Shown in pieces: positions 49,761-58,556 of a stretch of 64,000 bases of DNA. The notes below the pieces were generated by a model. It ran no database searches and was not told where the DNA came from. It was given only the letters and a program-made list of their open reading frames with translations. The translations under genes and the position numbers were made by a program. The stretch's first letter is position 1, and each line of letters begins with the position of its first letter. Source of the stretch: Chryseobacterium formosense (GTDB lineage Bacteria > Bacteroidota > Bacteroidia > Flavobacteriales > Weeksellaceae); contig NZ_FPAP01000006.1 of NCBI RefSeq assembly GCF_900116415.1, positions 98,931 to 162,930 on the forward strand, read 5' to 3'.

Positions 49761-49777
49761 AATGACAAATTGTCATT
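49761..49777. promoter_or_regulatory. Palindrome upstream of lon
   Basis: AATGACA AAT TGTCATT, perfect 7-bp arms, ends ten bases before the lon ATG on the minus strand. Its core TGACA-N3-TGTCA equals the one over the miaB promoter. Possibly a shared regulator or stress-response site. Confidence 0.5.
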
Positions 49778-50009
49778 TTCAGTTAAAGTCGTTAGATTGA
49801 TATTTCACAATATGCTTTTAAAAAGCAATATACGTGAATTGTATTAAAGATTGTCAAGTTTAATGCCATTTGTTAATCATCAAAAAATACGGTCAAAATT
49901 TCCATTTTAAGAGTATTTGAATTTTAAAAATTAAAAAAACGACTTATATTTCTGTAATTTCTTAAAAATGTGTATTTTCGCACACTGATATAAAAACTAT
50001 ATTTATAAA

Positions 50010-52151
50010 ATGGCAATTTTAGGACAGATTAGGAGTAAGCCTTGGCTTTTAATGGGCGTTATCGCATTGGCACTTTTGGCCTTTTTGGTAAATCCTGATA
50101 GTATTGATAAGGTTTTTGGAAAAAACCCTGATGTTTTAGGAAAAGTAAATGGTGAGAAAATTACCCGTGAAGAGTTTAACGACCAGCTTTTTGTATTACA
50201 GCAGCAGGCGGAGCAGCAAGGACAGCCGAAAAACGGTCTTGAAGAGCAGGCTTGGCAATTATTGGTACAATCAAAGTTAATTAAGCAGCAGTTTGAAAAA
50301 ATGGGCTTTGAAATGACTGATGATTTGTTCTGGAGTCAGATCCAGTTCGATCAGATGTTTGCTCAGAATCAACAGTTGTTTGACGAAAAAGGTAACTTCA
50401 AACTTCAGGAGCTTAAAAAAGAAGTTGAAACTTTACAGAATACAAATCCCGAAGCTTACAGTCAATGGTTGAAAACCAGAAAAACGATTGAGTACAGAAT
50501 AATGGCAAGACAGGTTTTTGCTAATATTTCTACAGGGATCACTACCGGTAAAAAAGAAGCTGATGAATTGATGAAAGAAAGAGATCAGCTTGCTGATATC
50601 GATTTCGTAAAAGTAGATTACGCTTCTTATCTTCAGAAAAACAAAATTAAAGTTACGACTGAAGATCTGAAAAAATATATTGATGAACATCCGGTGCAGT
50701 TTAAAACTGAGCCGAGCAGAAATTTAGGGATTGCATTTTTCCCTTCTCTTCCAAGTGCTGCTGATGAGGCGGCTGTACAGAAAGAGATCACAAAAATCTT
50801 CTCTGGCGGTACTGATGCAAGTGGTGGTAAAGAAAACTTCCAGAATACAACAAACGATTCAATGTTTGTAATGGCAAATTCAGATATGCCTTACAATAAC
50901 GCTTATGTTCCGGCAACTCAAATGCCTCAAGGATTACAGGGTAAAATCGAAACTGCTGCAATCGGACAGGTTTTCGGACCTTACAAAGAGCAGAATCTTT
51001 ATGTATTGTCTAAATTGATTGACAAAAAACCATCAGATTCTACATTGTCAAATCATATTTTAATCTCTTACAAAGGTGCTGAGAGATCTACCGCAACAAG
51101 ATCTAAAGAAGAAGCTAAGAAAATTGCGGACAGTTTAATGGCTGTAATTAAAGCTAATCCTGCAAAATTTGCAGAAGGTCTAAAGCTTTCTGATGAACCG
51201 GGTGCTGTTGAAAGAAAAGGTAGTGTGGGTTGGACGACTCCTCAAAGTCAGTTTGCTCCAGGATATTTAGCGTTTTTGGCTAATAATCCTAAAGGTGCAA
51301 CAGGTTTGGCCGAAACAAGTTTCGGTTACCACATCATCAATGTTGAAGATAAAAAATCCGGAGCAATGGGTTATAAAATTGCTCACATCGTAAAAACAAT
51401 CAAGCCTTCTGATGCTACTGAAGCAGAAACAGATAAAAAAGCAAGAAGATTTATTCAGCAGATTCAGGGGAAATCTTTCAACGATTTCGTAAACATTGCT
51501 AAAAAATCAAACTACCAGTATTCTAATGCTAAATCTGCAAAAAGATTTGACGGTCAGTTACAAGGTTTAGGAACAGATAAAGACGGTGAAATCATTGCTT
51601 GGGCTTTTGATAAGAAAAGAGAAAAAGGTGATACCGAATTCTTTACAGTAGACGGCACAGGAGATAAAATTGTTGTTTACTTGAACGGAAAACAAGAAAA
51701 AGGTCTTGCAGATCCTGAATCTGTAAGAGATCAGATAGAAACAGTTGTTCAGAATAAACTGGCTGCAAAACAGATTTCAGCTAAAATCGGAAAAGCAGGA
51801 AGTTTAGATCAGGTTGCTAAAACATTTGCTACAACTAAGCAATCTGCACAGGTAAATATGCTTAATCCTTCTGTAGCCGGAGCAATGGAGCCTAAAGTTG
51901 CTGGTGCAGCATTTGGGATTGCAAAAGGAAAAACTTCAAACCCGATCGAAGGTGGAACAGGCGTTTATGTGATCGTTAAAAAGAACGAAACTCTGAACAA
52001 ACAACCTGGAGACGCCAAGCAGTTTACTGAGTCTGTTACTCAGAGAAATGCAGGAATGTTTGGTCAGGCTTGGTTGAAGAGCTTACAAGATAATGCAGAT
52101 ATCGATGATTACAGAATCGAAATCTGGAGCAAGCTTGGAACTCAGCAATAA
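50010..52151 (+). CDS. PpiD-like membrane-anchored peptidylprolyl isomerase
   Basis: A 713-residue foldase: one N-terminal membrane segment (about 11-27), SurA_N-type helical domain (about 36-200), then a parvulin domain (about 350-460, STLSNHILISYKG, KEEAKKIADSLM, GWTTPQSQFAPGY, VETSFGYHIINV pattern) and a second PPIase-like C-terminal region. It acts as a periplasmic chaperone for outer-membrane and secreted proteins. The preceding 258-base gap holds the divergent lon upstream sequence and a TATTTTCGC promoter-like box at about 49972. Terminator at 52171. Confidence 0.9.
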   Translation: MAILGQIRSKPWLLMGVIALALLAFLVNPDSIDKVFGKNPDVLGKVNGEKITREEFNDQLFVLQQQAEQQGQPKNGLEEQAWQLLVQSKLIKQQFEKMGFEMTDDLFWSQIQFDQMFAQNQQLFDEKGNFKLQELKKEVETLQNTNPEAYSQWLKTRKTIEYRIMARQVFANISTGITTGKKEADELMKERDQLADIDFVKVDYASYLQKNKIKVTTEDLKKYIDEHPVQFKTEPSRNLGIAFFPSLPSAADEAAVQKEITKIFSGGTDASGGKENFQNTTNDSMFVMANSDMPYNNAYVPATQMPQGLQGKIETAAIGQVFGPYKEQNLYVLSKLIDKKPSDSTLSNHILISYKGAERSTATRSKEEAKKIADSLMAVIKANPAKFAEGLKLSDEPGAVERKGSVGWTTPQSQFAPGYLAFLANNPKGATGLAETSFGYHIINVEDKKSGAMGYKIAHIVKTIKPSDATEAETDKKARRFIQQIQGKSFNDFVNIAKKSNYQYSNAKSAKRFDGQLQGLGTDKDGEIIAWAFDKKREKGDTEFFTVDGTGDKIVVYLNGKQEKGLADPESVRDQIETVVQNKLAAKQISAKIGKAGSLDQVAKTFATTKQSAQVNMLNPSVAGAMEPKVAGAAFGIAKGKTSNPIEGGTGVYVIVKKNETLNKQPGDAKQFTESVTQRNAGMFGQAWLKSLQDNADIDDYRIEIWSKLGTQQ

Positions 52152-52170
52152 GATTCTGATTTAAAAATAT

Positions 52171-52200
52171 AAAAGCGCCAAATTATTTTGGCGCTTTTTT
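52171..52200 (+). terminator. Terminator after the PpiD-like gene
   Basis: AAGCGCCAAA and TTTGGCGCTT with a four-base loop, followed by T-run to 52200. Confidence 0.85.
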
Positions 52201-52247
52201 TGTATTTTACGCAGAGCAATAAAGAGAAAGATTAACTTAAAATGTGC

Positions 52248-52256
52248 TATATTTGC
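52248..52256 (+). promoter_or_regulatory. mlaD promoter
   Basis: TATATTTGC, a perfect TAnnTTTGC element 22 bases upstream of the mlaD GTG start. Confidence 0.7.
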
Positions 52257-52278
52257 TACATTAGAAAAAATTTAACAA

Positions 52279-53229
52279 GTGAAATTCAGTAAAGAATTAA
52301 AAGCTGGTTTAATCGCGCTTTTAGCCATCGTCGGCTTTGTGATTTTATTCCAATTCATGAAAGGCAGAAGCCTTTTTACTACCGATAATATATTTTACGC
52401 TAAATATGATAATGTGGAGGGATTAACACAATCTGCTCCTGTTTCCATTAATGGTTTGAAAGTAGGGCAGGTTGACAAGATCATTCCTCAGACAACCAAA
52501 GATGGGAAAATACATTTTGTCGTAAAAATAACCGTAGATAACAATTTTGAATTTTCAAAAAATTCCAATCTTGAAATTTTCGAGCCGAGCTTAATGGGCG
52601 GTAAAGAAATGAGAGTGAATTTATTCTATGGTGGCGAAACTGCAAAAGATGGTGACACCCTTAAAGGAGCTTTTAAGCTGGGAATGATGAACAGTCTTTC
52701 TTCTCAGGTTGGTCCTGTGAAAGATCAGCTGCAAACTGTTTTGCATAGAGTAGATTCTTTGATGGCAAATGCGAATCAGGTGATGAATGCTCAGAACAGA
52801 GAAGAAATTAAAGTTTTACTTCATAATTTGAATAAAACAGTTGGCGCATTAGAAACTACAGCAGGAAGTGTAAATAGATTGGTTGGAAACAACGACCCTA
52901 AACTTCAGAAAGTTTTGGATGAAGCAAGTCTTACCATGAAAAGCGGTAAAGTTACTTTAGAAAAATACGGAAATCTTGCAGAAAGTATTGATACAAAACA
53001 ATTGAATCAAACAATTGCTAATCTTGATCAGACTGTAGGAAAACTGAACAGTGTTGTTGCAGGAATCGACAGAGGTGAAGGAAGCCTAGGTAAAATCATG
53101 AAAGACGACCAATTGTACAATAATCTGAATTCTGCTTCTACAAATCTGAATTCTTTAATTGAAGATATGAAAGCCAATCCTAAGAGATACATCAATTTCT
53201 CGGTTTTCGGTAAGAATAGTAAAGACTAA
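52279..53229 (+). CDS. mlaD: MlaD-family MCE-domain protein
   Basis: A 316-residue protein started by GTG at 52279 (reads MKFSKELKAG). One membrane helix (about 8-25) precedes an MCE domain (about 36-115: NIFYAKYDNVEGLTQSAPVSINGLKVGQV, then EPSLMGGKEMRV) and a long alpha-helical C-terminal region (about 130-300). It provides the hexameric periplasmic ring that passes phospholipids to MlaEF. The partner genes are at 36098-37665 on the opposite strand. It is 11 bases from the Fe-S gene behind. Confidence 0.9.
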   Translation: MKFSKELKAGLIALLAIVGFVILFQFMKGRSLFTTDNIFYAKYDNVEGLTQSAPVSINGLKVGQVDKIIPQTTKDGKIHFVVKITVDNNFEFSKNSNLEIFEPSLMGGKEMRVNLFYGGETAKDGDTLKGAFKLGMMNSLSSQVGPVKDQLQTVLHRVDSLMANANQVMNAQNREEIKVLLHNLNKTVGALETTAGSVNRLVGNNDPKLQKVLDEASLTMKSGKVTLEKYGNLAESIDTKQLNQTIANLDQTVGKLNSVVAGIDRGEGSLGKIMKDDQLYNNLNSASTNLNSLIEDMKANPKRYINFSVFGKNSKD

Positions 53230-53240
53230 AAAACTTAACC

Positions 53241-54575
53241 ATGCAGTATCTTGATAATGTACTTTTTCTGATTTTGCTGATTGCAGGTTTCGGGCTATTC
53301 GGAAAAAGCCTTATGAAAATCTACAGAAACATCAGATTAGGAAGAGAAATTAACCGTAGCGACAGAAAAGCAGAGCGATGGGAAACTATGGCTCGTGTAG
53401 CAATGGGACAAAGCAGAATGTCGGCAAGACCAATTGCGGGAGTTCTCCATCTATTTGTATATGTAGGTTTTATTATTATTAATATTGAACTAATAGAAAT
53501 CATCGTTGACGGAATCTTCGGAACCCATCGTTTCTTAGCTACAGTTTTAGGTGACGGTTTCTACAGTTTCTTTACAGCAACCTTAGAAATTTTAGCACTT
53601 TTGGTAATCATTGGAGTGGTTACTTTCTTTATTCGTAGAAATTTTTATGGAGTGAAAAGGTTAACAATGAAAGAACTTTTCGGTTGGCCAAAAAATGATG
53701 CAAACTGGATTTTGATCATTGAATTTGCTTTAATGATCGCTTTCTTAACGATGAATTCTTCTGACCTCATTTTACAGCAGAGAGGAGTTCTTGCAGCACA
53801 TGGAAGCTTCCCGATCAGTGAAATGACATTGGTTCCATTCTTAGAAGTTTTCAGTTTTGATAATATTTTTTTAGAAATCGTTGAAAGAGGAGCTTGGTGG
53901 TTTCACTTCGTAGGGATCCTGTTCTTCATGAATTACCTTTATTATTCAAAACATTTACATATTATTCTTGCATTTCCGAGCACTTGGTATGCAAACCTTG
54001 ATTTGTACGGGAAATTCAATAATCTTGAATCGGTAACAAAAGAAATCAAGTTGATGATGGATCCGAATGCTGATCCTTATGCAGCTCCTGCAGAAGGTAC
54101 AGAAGAAGCTCCTTCAAAATTTGGTGCGGAAGATGTTTTCGATTTAAATCAGGTTCAGTTGCTGAATGCCTATTCTTGCACAGAATGTGGAAGATGTACT
54201 TCGGTTTGCCCGGCAAATATTACGGGTAAAAAGCTGTCTCCGAGATTGATTTTAATGAAAACAAGAGACCGTCTTGAAGAAGTAGGAAGAAACATCGATA
54301 AAAACGGAAAGTTTGAAGATGATGGCAAGAAACTGCTGAACGATTATATCACAAAAGAAGAACTTTGGGCTTGTACAACCTGTAATGCTTGTACACAGGC
54401 TTGTCCGGTATTGCTTGATCCACTTTCTATCATTTTCGAAATGAGAAGATTCCTGGTGATGGAACAATCTGCAGCGCCACAGGAACTAAACCTGATGATG
54501 ACCAACGTAGAAAACAATGCCGCACCTTGGCAATACAATCAGGCGGATCGTCTGAACTGGGCGGCGGAAAATTAG
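53241..54575 (+). CDS. Membrane-bound Fe-S electron-transfer protein (heterodisulfide-reductase-like)
   Basis: A 444-residue protein with about five N-terminal membrane segments (about 5-22, 64-85, 100-127, 150-172, 208-230) similar to NarI/HdrE-like cytochrome parts, then two ferredoxin-type clusters: CTECGRCTSVCP (about 316-327) and CTTCNACTQACP (about 378-389). It carries electrons from an unknown donor and pairs with the CCG-domain protein next to it. Common in Bacteroidota beside mlaD. Confidence 0.88.
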   Translation: MQYLDNVLFLILLIAGFGLFGKSLMKIYRNIRLGREINRSDRKAERWETMARVAMGQSRMSARPIAGVLHLFVYVGFIIINIELIEIIVDGIFGTHRFLATVLGDGFYSFFTATLEILALLVIIGVVTFFIRRNFYGVKRLTMKELFGWPKNDANWILIIEFALMIAFLTMNSSDLILQQRGVLAAHGSFPISEMTLVPFLEVFSFDNIFLEIVERGAWWFHFVGILFFMNYLYYSKHLHIILAFPSTWYANLDLYGKFNNLESVTKEIKLMMDPNADPYAAPAEGTEEAPSKFGAEDVFDLNQVQLLNAYSCTECGRCTSVCPANITGKKLSPRLILMKTRDRLEEVGRNIDKNGKFEDDGKKLLNDYITKEELWACTTCNACTQACPVLLDPLSIIFEMRRFLVMEQSAAPQELNLMMTNVENNAAPWQYNQADRLNWAAEN

Positions 54576-54584
54576 ATAATTAAT

Positions 54585-54654
54585 CAATTTGAAAATTTGA
54601 AAATTGGTTGTTCTACACATTTTCAAATTCTCAAATTCTCACATTTTCAAATTG
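54585..54654. repeat. AT-rich inverted repeat between the Fe-S genes
   Basis: CAATTTGAAAATTTGAAAATTG (54585-54606, given as 22 bases in two halves: CAATTTGAAAATT and TGAAAATTG) is followed by CATTTTCAAATT-type units to 54654. Three AATTT(G)AAA units oppose three CAAATT units. No coding potential. Confidence 0.55.
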
Positions 54655-54660
54655 AACAAA

Positions 54661-55446
54661 ATGGATTTCAATATAAAAACAATGGCGGAATACGCAATGG
54701 AAGGCAAATCTCCGGAAGTTCTTTTCTGGGTAGGTTGTGCCGGAAGTTTCGACGACAGAGCCAAAAAAATAACCAAAGCTTTCTGCAAAATTTTAAATAA
54801 AATCGGAGTTGAATTTGCTGTTCTCGGACAGGAAGAAAGCTGTACCGGTGATCCCGCAAAACGTGCCGGAAACGAGTTTGTCTTCCAGATGATGGCCATG
54901 ACGAACATTGAAGTTCTGAATGCGTATGAGGTAAAAAAAATCGTTACGGCTTGTCCGCACTGCTTCAATACTTTAAAAAATGAATACCCGAATCTGGGTG
55001 GAAATTATGAAGTGATTCATCACACGCAGTTTTTGAGACAATTGATGAATGAAGGCAGGCTGAAAATTGAGGGTGGAACTTTCAAAGGAAGAAGAATTAC
55101 TTTCCACGATCCCTGTTATTTAGGAAGAGCTAACGGTGAATATGAAGCTCCAAGAGAGCTTTTAGAAAAGCTTGATGCAGAATTAATTGAAATGAAACGT
55201 TGCAAAACCAATGGTCTTTGTTGTGGAGCAGGTGGAGCACAAATGTTTAAAGAGCCTGAAAAAGGTAAGAAAGACATCAACATTGAAAGAACTGAAGAAG
55301 CTTTATCTTTCGAACCTAAAGTCATTGCAACAGGTTGTCCGTTCTGTAATACCATGTTGACGGACGGTGTAAAGCATTTCAATAAAAATACGGAAGTAGA
55401 AGTAAAAGATATTGTAGAGCTTTTGGCAGAAGCTGAAGATCTATAA
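54661..55446 (+). CDS. CCG-domain (Fe-S)-binding protein
   Basis: A 261-residue protein from ATG 54661; the open frame from 54604 adds a TTG-started segment coded by the AT-rich repeat and is rejected. Two CCG (cysteine-rich) domains: FWVGCAGSFDDRA ... ACPHCFNTLKNEY, and the second with FHDPCYLGR ... GLCCGAGGAQM and TGCPFCNTML. This is the HdrB/GlpC-like module binding a noncubane Fe-S cluster. It forms the soluble partner of the membrane protein immediately upstream. Confidence 0.9.
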   Translation: MDFNIKTMAEYAMEGKSPEVLFWVGCAGSFDDRAKKITKAFCKILNKIGVEFAVLGQEESCTGDPAKRAGNEFVFQMMAMTNIEVLNAYEVKKIVTACPHCFNTLKNEYPNLGGNYEVIHHTQFLRQLMNEGRLKIEGGTFKGRRITFHDPCYLGRANGEYEAPRELLEKLDAELIEMKRCKTNGLCCGAGGAQMFKEPEKGKKDINIERTEEALSFEPKVIATGCPFCNTMLTDGVKHFNKNTEVEVKDIVELLAEAEDL

Positions 55447-55478
55447 AAATTTTTCTGGAAAGGATAAATCTTGAGTTT

Positions 55479-56609
55479 ATGAAATTAAAATGGGGTTTAT
55501 CCTTTCTTTTTTTTATTCTCGGTTTAAGTTTTCTTACTTATTCCTGTTATCAAAACAGAGTGTACGATTGGGATATGCCCGGTTATTTAGGAAGTATTCT
55601 TTCATGGGAACATCCGAATGAACCTAAAAAAGTGCACGAACTGGTTTATTCTACCATCAAAGAAGAAGCTTCAGCAAAAGAATTTCATGATATTGTCGCC
55701 TATAATCATGCGAATGAAGTTTTCACAGCTGATTATAAAGCATTTGGTGAGCAATTGCCGTATTATCAGATTAAAGTTGGTTTTAATGTTGCGGTTTATG
55801 CTTTGTACAAAATAGGGTTTACCGGTCCTCATGCGGTTCTTATGGTGAATATTTTTTCCTATTTCATTGCAGGATTGCTCCTCTTTTATCTGGTGAAATT
55901 TTTATTCCCTAAAAATTATTTTATACCTCCCGTTATTTCGCTTTTCGTTCTCTGGTTGCCACCTGTAAGAAGCATGGCAGAAAATCCCACTCCGGATCCT
56001 TTTTTGTTTGTTTTTATGCTGTTTTTTATGATAAGCATATTGCAGAAGAGAAGTTCTTTAGTTCATTATATTATTCTTCTTTGTTGTGTTTTAATAAGAC
56101 CAGATTATATTCTGTTTGCGGCAACGTATCTTTTTGCAACATTTGTGTTTAAATTTTTTAATGAAAACAAAAAGCTTGATTATTCTTTGATTATTCAGGG
56201 TGCTTCGCTCGCTTTGATTTATATAGCGATCATTAAATATTATCATTATCCCGGTTGGAAAGATTTATTTTATGACAGTTTTTTCTACAGAAGACCTCTG
56301 ATTTCAGCCGAAAAAGCAGATTTTACTTTTAAACAATACTTTGATTATTTTATTTTTAAACTTATTAACTTTAAGAAAATAACTTTAGTGTCGTTGATTT
56401 TGCTTGGTGCGATATTTTATTTTTCAAAAGAAATTTGGATCAGGATTTTGGCAGTTCTGTTTTTTTCAAACATTTATATCAAATTTATATTCTTCCCGGA
56501 CAGCGCCAATTTGAGGTTTTTTATTGGTTTTGTTATTCTGCTTTTCATTATATTTCTATATGCTATCAGTAAAAAATACAATGGTTTTCAACTCAGGAAA
56601 ATTGCGTAA
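55479..56609 (+). CDS. Polytopic membrane protein, possibly GT-C-type
   Basis: A 376-residue protein with about nine or ten hydrophobic segments. An N-terminal VYDWDMPGYL acidic loop between the first and second membrane segments recalls the catalytic Asp loops of GT-C glycosyltransferases using lipid-linked sugars. The middle half has FLFPKNYFIPPVISLFVLWLPP. The family is not assigned. It starts the polysaccharide-like cluster; 32 bases after the Fe-S gene. Confidence 0.6.
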   Translation: MKLKWGLSFLFFILGLSFLTYSCYQNRVYDWDMPGYLGSILSWEHPNEPKKVHELVYSTIKEEASAKEFHDIVAYNHANEVFTADYKAFGEQLPYYQIKVGFNVAVYALYKIGFTGPHAVLMVNIFSYFIAGLLLFYLVKFLFPKNYFIPPVISLFVLWLPPVRSMAENPTPDPFLFVFMLFFMISILQKRSSLVHYIILLCCVLIRPDYILFAATYLFATFVFKFFNENKKLDYSLIIQGASLALIYIAIIKYYHYPGWKDLFYDSFFYRRPLISAEKADFTFKQYFDYFIFKLINFKKITLVSLILLGAIFYFSKEIWIRILAVLFFSNIYIKFIFFPDSANLRFFIGFVILLFIIFLYAISKKYNGFQLRKIA

Positions 56610-56633
56610 TTTTACTTTTTAAATTTATTCAGT

Positions 56634-57122
56634 ATGAAAATTGAAGAATCTAATATCGTTGAAGCAAACGATTACAGAGTGATTATATATCCCGCATCAA
56701 GACCTTTTACGACGAAGGAAGCAAAAGTAATTACAGAGAAACTGTATGATTTTCTGGCAGGTTGGGCAGCACACGGAAAACCACTTTCGTCATCTTTTAA
56801 AATTGAGAATAACCAGTTTATCATTATTTGTGTAGATGAAGAGAAAGAAATGGCTTCAGGATGCAGCATCGATGCTTTAGGAAAGATCATGAGAGAAATT
56901 GATGAAGAATATCAATTAGGTTTATTCGACAGAATGAAAGCAAGTTTTGTTGAAAACGGAGAAGTGAAAACATTAAAGCTTTTAGATTTTAAAAATAAAA
57001 TCAGAAGCGGAGAAATTTCGAAAGACATCGAAGTTTTTGATTTCTCGAAAAATACATATTTAGAATTTTTAGGAAATTTTTTATTGCCGTTTAACAAAAG
57101 CTGGGCGGTAACTATAAAGTAG
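56634..57122 (+). CDS. Small conserved Bacteroidota protein (often misnamed ABC transporter ATPase)
   Basis: A 162-residue soluble protein that starts 24 bases after the preceding gene. The family pattern YRVIIYPASRPFTTKEA, then FLAGWAAHGKPLSSSFKI, then CSIDALGKIMREIDEEYQ is typical; no Walker A, signature or Walker B motifs exist, so the common database name is not supported by sequence. Function is unknown. A long terminator hairpin follows. Confidence 0.75.
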   Translation: MKIEESNIVEANDYRVIIYPASRPFTTKEAKVITEKLYDFLAGWAAHGKPLSSSFKIENNQFIIICVDEEKEMASGCSIDALGKIMREIDEEYQLGLFDRMKASFVENGEVKTLKLLDFKNKIRSGEISKDIEVFDFSKNTYLEFLGNFLLPFNKSWAVTIK

Positions 57123-57139
57123 TTCTTTACAAAATACTG

Positions 57140-57188
57140 AAAATTCCTCTTGGCTTCTGATTGTTAGAAACCGATGAGGAATTTTTTA
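57140..57188 (+). terminator. Terminator after the 162-residue protein
   Basis: AAATTCCTC (57141-57149) with GAGGAATTT (57176-57184), further inner pairing, and a T6 run. Confidence 0.75.
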
Positions 57189-57240
57189 TCATATTATTTA
57201 AACTGAATTCGAGCTAAGTAATCTAACTAAAGTTTTTTAA

Positions 57241-57402
57241 ACGCTATGTCCGCAAATTTTTTTTCATTTATTTTTGTAAATATTTCCCGTTCGCAAAGGC
57301 GTTTCACTCAGCAAAGGCTTCTGCTATCATTGGCTGAACGAAGTGCCTTTGCGAACGAGAAATAAAATAGTAAAAGAATTAATTGCTTCGCGATCATAGC
57401 GT
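57241..57402. mobile_element. MITE-like element of about 160 bp with nested inverted repeats
   Basis: Terminal inverted repeats ACGCTATG (57241-57248) and CATAGCGT (57395-57402), with weaker similarity continuing outward. Inside lies a near-symmetric 31-base inverted repeat, 57282-57312 against 57333-57363 (26 of 31 matching), around a 20-base loop. No ORF. The shape fits a nonautonomous element or a long structured intergenic repeat; no transposase is near. Confidence 0.5.
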
Positions 57403-57413
57403 CAAAATTTTAC

Positions 57414-58556
57414 ATGAATAAAATCCTATTCTTAACCACTGCGCATAATTATGACGATGACAGAATCTTTTTTCATCAGGCGAAAGAATTAATTACCTCT
57501 GGTTTTGAAGTGAAAATTTGTAGTTTAACATCAGATTTTAAAGGTAAAATTGATGAAATTGATATAGAATCTTTTGATATTTTAAATCAATCAGCAAAAA
57601 CAAAAACGCAGAAATTTCTCGATGTCTGTAAGGCTTTTCAACCTGATTGTATAATTTGTTCAGAGCCGATTGCCGTTATCGCAGCCCATAAATTCAGTAA
57701 AACCCAAAAAATCAGTATTGTTTACGATATTACAGAGTGGTATCCTGCGATGTCGATGCTTCAGGATTATAGTTTTCCGATGAAGCTGATTCATGGATTT
57801 AAATTTTTCCTGATTCAGTTGTATGCAGGTTTTTTGAGCACACATTTTATTTTCGGAGAAGAAACCAAAAAATTTCCGCTGGCTTATTTTTTTCCGTTTA
57901 AAAAGAAAATGATCCTGCCTTATTATCCGCATGAAAAATTTGTTTCTGAAAACATCAAAAAACTCAGCCCCAACGAAATTACGCTTTGCTATACCGGAGC
58001 TCTTTCGGAAGATAAAGGAATTGGTAATTTTTTCAATGCTGTCGAAGAACTGAACAAAAGAAATCCGCAGCTGAATATTAAAATTCTGATCGTAGGTTCA
58101 ACCAGAAGTGAAAGTGATCGAGAGTATTTTGCTGAAATTCTTACCAAATCTTCGGTAAGAAATATTGAGATCAAACAACCAACCTCATTTGAAAGTTTTA
58201 CGAAAGCTTTTGCTGATGCAGATATTTGTTTTGATCTGAGAAATTTTAATTTTGAAAATCATCATTCGCTTCCGATCAAGCTTTTTTATTATATGGGAGC
58301 CGGAAAACCGATTATTTATTCGAATTTAAAAGGAATCAGAAAGCATATGAATGTTTCCGGGTTTGGTTTTTTGGTTGATCCTAAAGATTCTGTGAAGATT
58401 GTAGCCCATGTTGAAAATTATCTCAGAAATTCAAAATTATATGATCTTCATGCAGCCAATGCAAGAAAAGAATTTATGGAACATCATAATTGGAAGGTGA
58501 TCAAAAATTCTTTTGTTAACTTTATTCAGAATTCTTTACCAAAAAGCAACAGATGA
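57414..58556 (+). CDS. GT4-family glycosyltransferase
   Basis: A 380-residue GT-B glycosyltransferase. The C-terminal nucleotide-sugar domain shows LCYTGALSEDKGIGNFF, LIVGSTRSESDREYF and the family motif region FENHHSLPIKLFYYMGAGKPIIYSN with the conserved E/D-like lead. It transfers a sugar to a polysaccharide or lipid intermediate. It overlaps the flippase gene by four bases (ATGA), so the two are coupled. Confidence 0.85.
   Translation: MNKILFLTTAHNYDDDRIFFHQAKELITSGFEVKICSLTSDFKGKIDEIDIESFDILNQSAKTKTQKFLDVCKAFQPDCIICSEPIAVIAAHKFSKTQKISIVYDITEWYPAMSMLQDYSFPMKLIHGFKFFLIQLYAGFLSTHFIFGEETKKFPLAYFFPFKKKMILPYYPHEKFVSENIKKLSPNEITLCYTGALSEDKGIGNFFNAVEELNKRNPQLNIKILIVGSTRSESDREYFAEILTKSSVRNIEIKQPTSFESFTKAFADADICFDLRNFNFENHHSLPIKLFYYMGAGKPIIYSNLKGIRKHMNVSGFGFLVDPKDSVKIVAHVENYLRNSKLYDLHAANARKEFMEHHNWKVIKNSFVNFIQNSLPKSNR

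Noticed and set aside
54604..54660. N-terminal extension of the CCG-domain protein
   Set aside because: It begins with TTG and is coded by the AT-rich inverted repeat; ATG at 54661 fits the family start.
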